A stretch of DNA of 64,000 bases from positions 2,377,001-2,441,000 of the forward strand of contig NZ_CP036200.1 in assembly GCF_004295345.1 (NCBI RefSeq), in the 5' to 3' direction. Below the pieces are notes generated by a model. It saw only the letters and a program-made list of their open reading frames with translations, did no database searches and was not told the DNA's origin. Position numbers and translations under genes: made by a program. Position 1 is the stretch's first letter, and every line of letters begins with the position of its first letter. Shown here piece by piece: positions 17,080 to 25,958 of this stretch. This DNA is from Shewanella maritima. GTDB lineage: Bacteria > Pseudomonadota > Gammaproteobacteria > Enterobacterales > Shewanellaceae.

Positions 17080-19084
17080 GATTCACTTCCTTTTTTGCTG
17101 TGTTAATCGCTGTTACTACCATTTCTGGCGTTAAAATTTGTGGCAATACCTGCTCATAATCATTACCGGCATACATGACATATAACGGCACGCCAGAGCG
17201 TTGATATTGCTTTAAATAGTTAAAAATCATGTCATTTTTATTGGTCCAATCGCCGACTAGATAATGGACCTGGTTTTGCTGCAAAGCCAGCTGCACCTGC
17301 TTTGTACTGAAGGCGACCTGCTCATTCACTTTACAAGTAATGCACCAGTCTGCAGTCATATTGACCAGTACAAGCTGTCCATTATTTCGCAGTTGCGCTA
17401 ACTTTTCAGGGGAGTAAGCTTCATGTGCACTGTCTGTTGGTAACGCTTGCGTTTGGGCACCATTAAATAACGCACCTAGTAGTATGACTAAAGCCAATAT
17501 CAAACTGCTAAGGCTATACACTCCCTTTAACACGCTACTCAACCAAATAAACAGCGCGAATCCCACTAAAGCTAATAGCAAACCAAACTGGGCAAAACTG
17601 CTTGTTTGCCCCAGGTAAACCCACACTAACCAGGCAACTGTAGCTAGCATAGGGAACACCAATAAATGCTTAAAGGTGTTCATCCACGCCCCTGGTTTTG
17701 GCAATAGTTTGGCAAAAACTGGCGAGATAAATAACAAGGTTAAAGGCAGAGCAAAACCAAGTGCGAGAGCCGTAAAAATCATATAAGTGGTGATAGGTGG
17801 ACTCACCAAAGCAACCCCTAACGCCGCAGCCATAAATGGTGCGGTGCAAGGTGAGGCTACGATAACCGCCAATACACCGGTAAAAAACTGACTAGCAAAG
17901 CCGTTTCCTGCAATCAGTGATTGCCCGACTCCCGCAAGCCTTGCTCCTGATGGCGCAATATCCATCAAGATCAATGCAATAAACACAAACAAGAAAGCTA
18001 AAAAAGCGATAACTGCTGGCTCTTGCATATGAAAACCCCAACCTACCGCTTCGCCTGAGCTTTTCAACACAATAATCATGGTGGCAAACAAGTTAAAGCA
18101 CACCAGTACACCAATGCCGTAGCCAAGCTTTTGGATAATGGTCATGTCTTGTTGACCAATAGCCATGGCTTTAAACGACAATACTGGTAATACGCAAGGC
18201 ATAATATTTAGGATTAACCCACCAACAAACGCCATTATTAAAATGACCCATAAAGCATCGGCCGCTTGCTGCTGGTTATCATTTAGGTGTGCGTTAACAT
18301 AGTAGCCAGATTGACCGTCTGTCATTAAAAACTTCAAGGTTTGCGCGTCACCCACAAAGTAGTCTGATCTGGCAATCACTTGGTTGTTAAAGCCAGCTTC
18401 GCTAACGACAGATTGCTTTTGATTGTGCTGCGCCACGTCTGAGCGCAGCGGCAGTAACTGCCAATCTGATTCAAACGGTGCTTGATAAGACACAGCAAGG
18501 TGTTGCTCAGTAATTTCAAATTTTGCGGTTAGCTGAGTATCGTTAGGTAATTGCTCGCGGGTTTGGGCAAATAATGGCGCGTAGCTAGACTCTTGGGTGT
18601 TTACAGACACAGGCAACGAAAGAGTTAAATCAGCCCAACCCGGAATACAGTCTTCTTGGCACACTAACCAAGACAGTGACACCTTGATATCTACTTGCTC
18701 TGCAAGCTTGTCAGCATTCGACAATTCAACAGGCACCATAAGCAGTACTTGCCCGTCATAACCATAGTTAACCAGGTGGGCGACAGGAATTTGCTGGGGT
18801 ATTGGCCATAAAATATCCCCAAAAGATAAAGGCACTGAGGCGCTCCATTCAACAGTTGGTGCTTCCCCTGAATCACCAGGGTTCTGCCAATAGGTATGCC
18901 AGTGTTCTTCAGGCGTAAGTAACACACCAATCCAATTAGTTTTATCAGGACTTAACTGCTGATTCTCACTCACTAAAGCAACTTCAATATGATCCCCTTT
19001 CGCACTGGCTTGCCCGTGAACTTTATAAGGTGTCGATATGCAAAGTAAGCCAACAATAAAAAGGAGTGTTTTCAAGTAGTTCAT
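17072..19084 (-). CDS. DsbD/ScsB-family protein-disulfide reductase
   Basis: About 670 residues from the ATG at 19084, chosen because it begins a clean signal peptide (MNYLKTLLFIVGLLCIS); an in-frame GTG 11 codons earlier is possible. Three parts are visible: a periplasmic N-terminal domain with a Cys pair in LVCQEDCIPGWA, a central membrane domain of about eight helices with the conserved NIMPCVLPVLSFK and VASPCTAPFM cysteines, and a C-terminal thioredoxin domain with ADWCITCK. Electrons would pass from cytoplasmic thioredoxin through the membrane cysteines to periplasmic clients. The N-terminal domain with CQEDC resembles ScsB more than classical DsbD. It is the first gene of a two-gene operon. 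Confidence 0.88.
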   Translation of the reverse strand: MNYLKTLLFIVGLLCISTPYKVHGQASAKGDHIEVALVSENQQLSPDKTNWIGVLLTPEEHWHTYWQNPGDSGEAPTVEWSASVPLSFGDILWPIPQQIPVAHLVNYGYDGQVLLMVPVELSNADKLAEQVDIKVSLSWLVCQEDCIPGWADLTLSLPVSVNTQESSYAPLFAQTREQLPNDTQLTAKFEITEQHLAVSYQAPFESDWQLLPLRSDVAQHNQKQSVVSEAGFNNQVIARSDYFVGDAQTLKFLMTDGQSGYYVNAHLNDNQQQAADALWVILIMAFVGGLILNIMPCVLPVLSFKAMAIGQQDMTIIQKLGYGIGVLVCFNLFATMIIVLKSSGEAVGWGFHMQEPAVIAFLAFLFVFIALILMDIAPSGARLAGVGQSLIAGNGFASQFFTGVLAVIVASPCTAPFMAAALGVALVSPPITTYMIFTALALGFALPLTLLFISPVFAKLLPKPGAWMNTFKHLLVFPMLATVAWLVWVYLGQTSSFAQFGLLLALVGFALFIWLSSVLKGVYSLSSLILALVILLGALFNGAQTQALPTDSAHEAYSPEKLAQLRNNGQLVLVNMTADWCITCKVNEQVAFSTKQVQLALQQNQVHYLVGDWTNKNDMIFNYLKQYQRSGVPLYVMYAGNDYEQVLPQILTPEMVVTAINTAKKEVNHD

Positions 19085-19332
19085 AAGTCGTTTTAAATTG
19101 ATGTGAATGAGAAGCACTTAGGCTAATAACTGTTTTAGATATAACACAATCAACTCAAACTAGTTAACGACTAAAATGTGACCAGTTGTGTTTATGTCAA
19201 TGCTAAATGACATACTCCCCCCCTCCATTGGTACTGTCTCCCTAAAATCAATCCACTGCAATCTGGCATCGACATTTCTTCGACAGATATTCGCATAACA
19301 TACTGCCCATATTCAGATGTGGAGTACTAAAT

Positions 19333-20094
19333 ATGCGTATTGCTTTGTTGCTGCTAGTCATGCTGTCGTCAGCAGCCAATGCCACCGATTACCTCATAGG
19401 TGAAATTAAAGCGAAAGCGGAAGTGAATGTAATGGCTCAGGTCGATGGACTAGTCAATCATTACGATGTTGAATTTGGCGAACAGGTTACTCAATTCCAA
19501 CGACTTTTAGCGTTCGATGCCACAGACCCAAAATTAGAATTAGCTTTGGCCCAGGCTAACCGTGACCTTGCCGAGGTTGATAGTCAATTAAAAGCAAAGC
19601 AACTGACCCGCCTACAACAGCTCAATGCCAAGAAAACCGTGACCGATAGCGAGCTAGAGGAGCAATTACGGCAAACGCAGATAAGTCAGGTTCAGCTTAG
19701 GGTACAACAACAAAACCTTGCTATCGCTAAGCGCAATCTCGACAAACACACAGTTCACGCCCCTTTTGCTGCAAGCGTAATTGAACGTTACGTGGAAGTT
19801 GGTCAATGGGTAAGTGTTGGTGAGCCTCTTTACCGACTGGCAGATATCAGCACGGTATTAATTCAAGCTAATTTGGTTGAGCAAGATATCGCACAACTGG
19901 CGTTAGGTCAGGCAATTAAAGTTTATGTACCAGCTATCGAAAAGCAGTTTGAAACCAGCGTAATTCGCCTTGCCGACGCGCCGCAACAAGATGGTAGCGG
20001 CTATCGCATCGAGCTTGAACTTGCCAACCTAGAAGGGCAATTAAAACCAGGCTATCGCGCAGAGTTGCGCCTTGAACAAGGGGGCGTGGAGTGA
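19333..20094 (+). CDS. RND efflux periplasmic adaptor subunit (HlyD/MFP family)
   Basis: A short 253-residue membrane fusion protein with a signal peptide (RIALLLLVMLSSAANA). It has the lipoyl/barrel halves (VNVMAQVDGLVNHYDVEFGE at the N-terminal side and HAPFAASVIERYVEVGQWVS after the hairpin) around a coiled-coil hairpin at about residues 70-130. The hairpin is short, and the protein is smaller than the usual 350-400 residues because the C-terminal membrane-proximal domain is reduced. It overlaps the RND permease start by 4 bases (GTGA) and would link that pump to an outer-membrane channel encoded elsewhere. Confidence 0.88.
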   Translation: MRIALLLLVMLSSAANATDYLIGEIKAKAEVNVMAQVDGLVNHYDVEFGEQVTQFQRLLAFDATDPKLELALAQANRDLAEVDSQLKAKQLTRLQQLNAKKTVTDSELEEQLRQTQISQVQLRVQQQNLAIAKRNLDKHTVHAPFAASVIERYVEVGQWVSVGEPLYRLADISTVLIQANLVEQDIAQLALGQAIKVYVPAIEKQFETSVIRLADAPQQDGSGYRIELELANLEGQLKPGYRAELRLEQGGVE

Positions 20095-23000
20095 ATATTT
20101 TTGCAGCCCTTTTTGCCAACTTAATACAAAGACGATTGCTGGCAAACGTACTCACAATAGCATTATTAGCTATCGGCACCCTGTCGTTATGGTCGTTACC
20201 TATGGCAGAAAAACCTGCCATTGATGCGGGTGAAGTATCTGTGAGTACCAGTTACCCTGGCGCATCTGCTGAAGAGGTCGAATCGAATGTGACTTCTAAA
20301 CTTGAGAAAGAACTGCTCAGCGTCTCGGGTATTTCAAAATTTAGCTCAGTATCTGAAAGTGGCAGCTCGCGCATTGCTATTACCATTGACTCAAATATTA
20401 CCAAGCTAGAACCTGTATATCAGGATATTCGTGATGCGGTGAACCGTGTTACTGACTTGCCTCCTCAAGTGATTGAAAAGCCCTTGGTACGGGTTCACAA
20501 GTCATCAAACCTTGATTTCATGGTAGTTGGTATCGGCTCTCAGCTAAGCTCTAAACAAATAAGCTACAAGCAGCTAAGGGAACAGGCTAAACAGCTGGAA
20601 TTAAAACTCAGGCGTATATCGGGTGTTGGTGAGGTTAATCTGATTGATTTGCGTGAGAGAGAGTTTTGGATTGAACTAGAGCCTGCGCAGCTTAGCCGCT
20701 ATCAACTTAATGCTACAGACATAGCTAGCGCAATTGCCGACCACAACCTGCTGGCTACCGCTGGCAACATTAATATCAACAATGAACAAATAGAATTAGT
20801 CGCTGAATCACGCCTAGACACAGTTGCTAAGCTAGAAGAACTGCCTCTAAAACAGCAGCCTCTCATTCGCCTCAAAGACGTGGCAACTGTTCGTTATGAT
20901 TATGAGCGACAGCAAAGTTTATCGGTGATTAATGGTGAACGTAGTATTGGTTTTGACTTACGTGCAGCCGAAAAGGCCGATGTTGTTAGCACGTCACAAG
21001 CTGTTCGCGCACTTCTGACCCGTGAACAACAAAGGTTAGGCTCAGACTACCAACTGGCTGTTGGTTTTGATATTGCTGAAGAAATACAAACCCGCTTTGA
21101 TATCGTCAAAATTAATGGTGTGACAGGCCTAATACTCGTGTTACTCGTGTTGGCATTGGTGCTCCATCATCGAATCGCACCTTGGGTCGCATTATCAATT
21201 CCATTTTGTCTGCTAGGCACAATTGCTGTGCTCGCTGCCATTGGGCAAATTCTTGATAGCTATACCATGGCTGCGCTTATTCTCATCATCGGTATTATTG
21301 TTGACGACTCAGTCGTGGTCAGCGAGAAGATCAGCGCCAATCTTAGTGAAGGAATGGATATTACCCAGGCCGTCATTCAAGGTGTACAACAAGTCGCACC
21401 GGCAATTCTGGTATCAATTTGTACCACTATCATCGCCTTTTTACCTATGTTGTGGCTGCCAGGCAGTACAGGAAAGCTCTTGTATGTTCTGCCGCTGACT
21501 ATCTCTATTGCGCTTGCTTTCTCGCTACTTGACGCGACAGTTGTTGTGCCATCCCACCTGCGTAGAGCGTTAAATAAAGTAGATTCGCTGCCAACCAAAG
21601 CCTGGCTAACAAACTTTGGCGAGTACTTAAGACCACTATTGCAGTTTGCAATTAACCACCCAAAATCGGTTATTGGCTCAGTTTTAGCGGTATCGATATT
21701 ACTAGTAGCAATGCTAGGGCAGCGCTTACCCTTGGTATTCTTCCCCGACGACGGCGCTTATTTAGTCGCAATATCTGCAACTATGCCAGCAAACCTAGAA
21801 TTAGATCAGAGCTGGCAATTGGCGCAGCAAATCGATGAAATGCTTGCAAATACCGAAGAAGTGAGCGGCTGGTATGGTGAAGTAACCGAGGCTAGCGGCA
21901 GTTGGGAGGTGAGTCTAACACCTGCAGGTTTACGCAAGCTCAGTGCTAATGACCTAGTACAACAATGGCAGCAACAAGGCGAGGCTTACGGGCTAGATTT
22001 AGAGTTTGACGTCGACAACGGCGGCCCACCAGGTGAACGCCCAATTGATATAAGAGTTATTGGCGGTAGTGATAGTGACCGCCAAGCTTTGGCTCAAGAC
22101 ATTCTGGCAAAATTACAAAGCATTAATGGTGTCGTGGCACCAAGAATTTCAGATGCCGAGCCTGTCGCTCAGCTCAGCGCAGATATTCGCCCAGATTGGT
22201 TAGTACAACATGGCGTTTCACTCAATCAAGTAACGGACTTACTGCGCATAGCCATTGAAGGTGAGCATGTGTCGCGATTGTTTTTAGATGGCGAAGAAGT
22301 TCGTTATCGCTTAGTGCTTGATGACAATGACCGCACGCCAAGTGAGTTAGCCCAATTAACATTACCTAACAATCAGGGACAATTGGTTAAACTTGGACAA
22401 CTTATTCACTGGAAGAAAAGTGAACGAAAAGAAGTATTTGAACACTACAACGGCTTGCGAACTTTAAGGGTTTCCAGCCATATTGATGCCAATATCACCG
22501 ACCCAATCGCTGTGGAGGCTGAGCTATTACAAGCTTTTGCTAGCCATGAATACAGCGCTGAGATAATTAGCAGTAGTCAGGCAAGTGAAACCATCAACTC
22601 ACTGAAATCTTTAGGCTTAGCACTATTAATTGCGATTGCGGCGATGGCAATGGTAATGATGGTGCTATTTGATAAAGTGAGTGTTGCCTTACTCGCATTG
22701 TTAGTGTTGCCAGCAGCCGCGGCATCTGCACTGCTAATACTATGGTTACATGGTAAACCACTAAGCTTTTTTGCATGTGTAGGTATAATTGGTATGACTG
22801 GTGTAGTAGTAAATAATGCCCTGGTGATGCTTTATCACTACCGACAAATGCAATTTAACGCTAACCCTACGCAGTGGCCCGAGTTACTGCTTGAAGGTGC
22901 GATTAGCCGAGTAAGGCCTATGTTGGTCACGTCACTCACCACAGTCGCAGGCCTGCTACCTTTGGCATACGGCGTGGGCGGTTATGATAATTTAATGTCG

Positions 23001-23117
23001 CCAATCGCGTTAGTGATCGGCTGGGGAATGGCACTATCAGCCCCTGTAGTGCTAATGCTGATCCCAGCAGGATATTTGCTTCTATTGCAGCGTCAGGCAC
23101 ATTCACAACCTTCATAA
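20091..23117 (+). CDS. Efflux RND transporter permease subunit
   Basis: A 1,008-residue inner-membrane pump of the AcrB/MexB (HAE) fold with a GTG start overlapping the adaptor stop. It shows the N-terminal transmembrane helix, the porter sequence beginning PAIDAGEVSVSTSYPGASAEEVE, and the transmembrane-4 proton-relay aspartates in IIGIIVDDSVVVSEK. A second repeat contains FFACVGIIGMTGVVVNNALV and TTVAGLLPLAYG. Substrates cannot be predicted. No outer-membrane factor or local regulator is in the operon, so it probably recruits a TolC-like protein. Confidence 0.9.
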   Translation: MNIFAALFANLIQRRLLANVLTIALLAIGTLSLWSLPMAEKPAIDAGEVSVSTSYPGASAEEVESNVTSKLEKELLSVSGISKFSSVSESGSSRIAITIDSNITKLEPVYQDIRDAVNRVTDLPPQVIEKPLVRVHKSSNLDFMVVGIGSQLSSKQISYKQLREQAKQLELKLRRISGVGEVNLIDLREREFWIELEPAQLSRYQLNATDIASAIADHNLLATAGNININNEQIELVAESRLDTVAKLEELPLKQQPLIRLKDVATVRYDYERQQSLSVINGERSIGFDLRAAEKADVVSTSQAVRALLTREQQRLGSDYQLAVGFDIAEEIQTRFDIVKINGVTGLILVLLVLALVLHHRIAPWVALSIPFCLLGTIAVLAAIGQILDSYTMAALILIIGIIVDDSVVVSEKISANLSEGMDITQAVIQGVQQVAPAILVSICTTIIAFLPMLWLPGSTGKLLYVLPLTISIALAFSLLDATVVVPSHLRRALNKVDSLPTKAWLTNFGEYLRPLLQFAINHPKSVIGSVLAVSILLVAMLGQRLPLVFFPDDGAYLVAISATMPANLELDQSWQLAQQIDEMLANTEEVSGWYGEVTEASGSWEVSLTPAGLRKLSANDLVQQWQQQGEAYGLDLEFDVDNGGPPGERPIDIRVIGGSDSDRQALAQDILAKLQSINGVVAPRISDAEPVAQLSADIRPDWLVQHGVSLNQVTDLLRIAIEGEHVSRLFLDGEEVRYRLVLDDNDRTPSELAQLTLPNNQGQLVKLGQLIHWKKSERKEVFEHYNGLRTLRVSSHIDANITDPIAVEAELLQAFASHEYSAEIISSSQASETINSLKSLGLALLIAIAAMAMVMMVLFDKVSVALLALLVLPAAAASALLILWLHGKPLSFFACVGIIGMTGVVVNNALVMLYHYRQMQFNANPTQWPELLLEGAISRVRPMLVTSLTTVAGLLPLAYGVGGYDNLMSPIALVIGWGMALSAPVVLMLIPAGYLLLLQRQAHSQPS

Positions 23118-23367
23118 CACCACTTAATTAGGTGACTTCAAATCAATATTTTGACTTGGGGTTACCTACCCAGCCTAATATCAGCCTTGCTGCCAATGAG
23201 TGATTTGGGTTTCTAAGCGGATAGTCATTTCCTGCGAGATTCAATACTCAACTAGCGTCAGCATTCAACAGTTTGGTATCACTTAAGAAGCTCGAAACTC
23301 TCGCTTACCTGTAATAGAGTGGAGCAATACTCTTCGTCTCCCCCAAACACTTAGGTTCGCCCAACTT

Positions 23368-24258
23368 ATGATCAATTTAGAGCAAGCACTCGCTTTCATT
23401 ACTACAGTCGAAACCGGTTCTTTTTCTGCAGCGGCCAGAAAATTGAGTAAAAGCCAAAGTTCAGTGAGTATTGGGGTAAGTAACTTAGAAGATGAATTAG
23501 GATTAGATTTATTTGACCGCCGTACCCGCAAGCCCACATTAACAGATACAGGCGAGCGACTATATCACCAAGCAAAACTCTTACTCCGTCAAGCTGAAAA
23601 AATGAATCACTTCGCTCTAGCTGTAAATAAAGGGGTTGAGAGTAAAGTTGTACTTGGAATCGACCCGTTGGCTCCCATGTCTTGCCTCGATTCCATGCTG
23701 ATCAATATAGACAAACTCTACCCGAATACCGAGGTAGAGATACGTCTACTTGACCATGCAACTCTACAAAAAGAGTTACTTGCCCACAATATTGACCTAG
23801 GAATTCATTTTGGTGCGGACGCTTACCCACAATACCTTAACTTTATCACTGTTTATCAATATGAATGGTTGTGTGTTTGTAGTCCCGACTATCCACTTGC
23901 CAGCCTTGACAGCATTAGCAACGAAGAATTGCTTGCGGCGAGACAAATCGTCTGTGAATCGACTAAACACCATCCGGTACTCAGTCAAACATCAATATTC
24001 TCTCAGGACACTTGGGAAGCAGACAATATGGCTCAGTGCAGTCACTTAATCGAGTTAGGTATGGGCTGGGGCATTCTCCCCTCTGACTGGTGCGCCGAGC
24101 GATTTGAGCTTGGCTCTCTAATAGCCATTGAACCTGAATTTAATCAAACCCAAATGTACTCAGGTCTTGATCTTGTTTGGGCAGCAAACCGCAATTTAGG
24201 ACAAGTATGCCAATCAATCATTGAACGATTTATCATTCGAAAATCGGATAATAATTAA
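23368..24258 (+). CDS. LysR family transcriptional regulator beside the C45-like hydrolase
   Basis: A 296-residue LysR-type regulator with the N-terminal winged helix (FSAAARKLSKSQSSVSIGVSNLEDELGLDLFDR) and a substrate-binding-like effector domain. Its C-terminal IELGMGWGILPSDW segment closely resembles the one in the LysR protein at 46677-47558, so the two belong to the same branch. It lies 150 bases upstream of, and on the same strand as, the secreted C45-like hydrolase gene, and 250 bases after the RND operon. I infer that it regulates one of these neighbours, more likely the hydrolase. Confidence 0.86.
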   Translation: MINLEQALAFITTVETGSFSAAARKLSKSQSSVSIGVSNLEDELGLDLFDRRTRKPTLTDTGERLYHQAKLLLRQAEKMNHFALAVNKGVESKVVLGIDPLAPMSCLDSMLINIDKLYPNTEVEIRLLDHATLQKELLAHNIDLGIHFGADAYPQYLNFITVYQYEWLCVCSPDYPLASLDSISNEELLAARQIVCESTKHHPVLSQTSIFSQDTWEADNMAQCSHLIELGMGWGILPSDWCAERFELGSLIAIEPEFNQTQMYSGLDLVWAANRNLGQVCQSIIERFIIRKSDNN

Positions 24259-24408
24259 TTTATACTATTCGAAAATCCGCCTTAATATAGAGCCATAAAA
24301 ACAACGGAGCCCAAAAATTAAACCAGGCTCTATTGGCTCTTATGCAGATAAACTCCTTCGTATAAAAGCCAATCCGTTTATTAATTTAATAAAACAGAGG
24401 TTAATAGT

Positions 24409-25719
24409 ATGAAGAAAGTTGTCTTAGCATCACTTATCGCTCTCAGTGTTTCTGGCGCTTTTGTTTCCAATACCAGCCTAGCAGGTGTGCCACCTGTAGA
24501 GCACCAAGTTAGCATCTCAAACGACACATCTGAATTCTTTACAGTTGAAGTTGCAGGTACTAACTACGAGCGTGGCTACAAGCACGGTAAAGAGCTTCGC
24601 AAGGTTATTCGACATGCTGTGAACCGTTTCAAGTACGACATGGTCAGCAATCTGCTTAGCACACTAGGTACAGATCTTACCTACGCTGATTTTCACAAGC
24701 ATGTGTTCAAAAACACAGGCCTACTAGCAACAGCAAAAAAAGAAGTGCCAGATCTAGTAGAAGAGATGCAAGGTATCGCTGACGGTTCAGGCCTTTCATT
24801 TGAAGAGATCTTTACTTGGAACGCTACCTCATACGATGCCATGTTCTGGGTAATTGAAGATATGACAGGCATTGACCCAATGCTTGCCATGGAAAAAGCA
24901 CAACACGGTAGCGCGATTCCAGGTCACTGTTCTCACGCTTCAGTATGGGGCGACAACAAAGCTTCTGTTGGTTACACACTAGACTGGATCCGTGCTATGG
25001 AGGGCTCGCAAAGCCTTATCAAACACGTAAATGACGACGGTTCGGTTATTTTAATGACAGCATTTGCCGGCATGGTTGGCGGTCATGGTATTTTTGCCAC
25101 GGATGGCGCCGCTCACACGTTTAGCCCACACTCTAAGTTCCAACTTGAGCACAGCATGAACGGTCTTGCGCAAATTTTTGTTTACCGTAAATTGCTTGAA
25201 GCAGGTTCTGTAGAAAACGGCATTAAATTCTTAAACAAAATAAAACCAGCTGAAGGTTTAACCTACACGCTAACTGACTACACTGGTACTCGTGCTTTTG
25301 AAGTATCTGCAAACAAAGTGGTTGAGTTTAAGATGGATGGCAACCAAATGGTTTCAGCTAACGTAGCTCGCGTAAACAACGACCTTAGCTCTAGTTACCA
25401 AGCAGAGTTTGGCCTAGAAGGTAAAAAAATCAACATGACTGAATTGCCAGAAATGTACTGGAGTTACAACAAAGATAGTGTTGATCGCTTTAACCTACTA
25501 AGCAAAGATACTAAAGGCAAAACACCTGCAGATATGACACCTGAAAAATGGACCAAGATCTTCAGCCAAAAGCCAATGAACAAACCTGTTGATGAAAAGC
25601 TGGAAACCTCTAACTTCTGGCACGTAGTTGAGATTGACCAAGAGTTCATTAACTATCATGTTGCACCGAGCAACCCAGGTAACATCAAGCTTGAAAGCTA
25701 CCGCATCAAGTACAACTAA
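24409..25719 (+). CDS. Secreted C45-family (acyltransferase/autoproteolytic Ntn hydrolase-like) protein
   Basis: A 436-residue protein with a Sec signal peptide (KKVVLASLIALSVSGAFVS, cleaved near SLAG). The mature part begins with EVAGTNYERGYKHGKELRKV, the family's opening motif. The likely catalytic Cys is C174 in PGHCSHASVWG, followed by VGYTLDWIRAMEG, which matches the acyl-CoA:6-aminopenicillanate acyltransferase-like C45 Ntn fold where Cys becomes the new N-terminus after self-cleavage. Substrates of bacterial members are mostly unknown (amide or peptide bonds). The codons are strongly biased towards those of the ribosomal and ATP synthase genes, suggesting good expression. It ends at a strong terminator, so it is monocistronic or follows the LysR gene. 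Confidence 0.8.
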   Translation: MKKVVLASLIALSVSGAFVSNTSLAGVPPVEHQVSISNDTSEFFTVEVAGTNYERGYKHGKELRKVIRHAVNRFKYDMVSNLLSTLGTDLTYADFHKHVFKNTGLLATAKKEVPDLVEEMQGIADGSGLSFEEIFTWNATSYDAMFWVIEDMTGIDPMLAMEKAQHGSAIPGHCSHASVWGDNKASVGYTLDWIRAMEGSQSLIKHVNDDGSVILMTAFAGMVGGHGIFATDGAAHTFSPHSKFQLEHSMNGLAQIFVYRKLLEAGSVENGIKFLNKIKPAEGLTYTLTDYTGTRAFEVSANKVVEFKMDGNQMVSANVARVNNDLSSSYQAEFGLEGKKINMTELPEMYWSYNKDSVDRFNLLSKDTKGKTPADMTPEKWTKIFSQKPMNKPVDEKLETSNFWHVVEIDQEFINYHVAPSNPGNIKLESYRIKYN

Positions 25720-25735
25720 ATTAGATTGATACTAT

Positions 25736-25763
25736 AAGAGCCGCATTCGCGGCTCTTTTTTTA
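25736..25763 (+). terminator. Intrinsic terminator after the C45-like gene
   Basis: AAGAGCCGC-ATTC-GCGGCTCTT hairpin followed by a run of six further T residues, 16 bases after the stop codon. Confidence 0.92.
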
Positions 25764-25851
25764 TATCATATCAAGCACCACAAGTAAGTGAGTGCTCCTA
25801 ACTGTCACTTAGTTCAATTGGCATTAGTCATTCAATTAGAATCTCAGCCAT

Positions 25852-25891
25852 AAAAAAATCTCCAACTAAGACATGCTTAATTGGAGATTTT
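25852..25891 (-). terminator. Intrinsic terminator of glmS
   Basis: On the minus strand AAAATCTCCAA-T-TAA and TTA-G-TTGGAGATTTT form a long stem around a short loop, followed by TTTTTTTA. It lies between the glmS stop (25959) and the oppositely transcribed C45-like gene. Confidence 0.85.
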
Positions 25892-25958
25892 AAATACTTA
25901 CTCATTCGCTGAAGCTCTGCCTATATTCCTTTGGCAAAAAACTCAGGTTCTCAACCTG

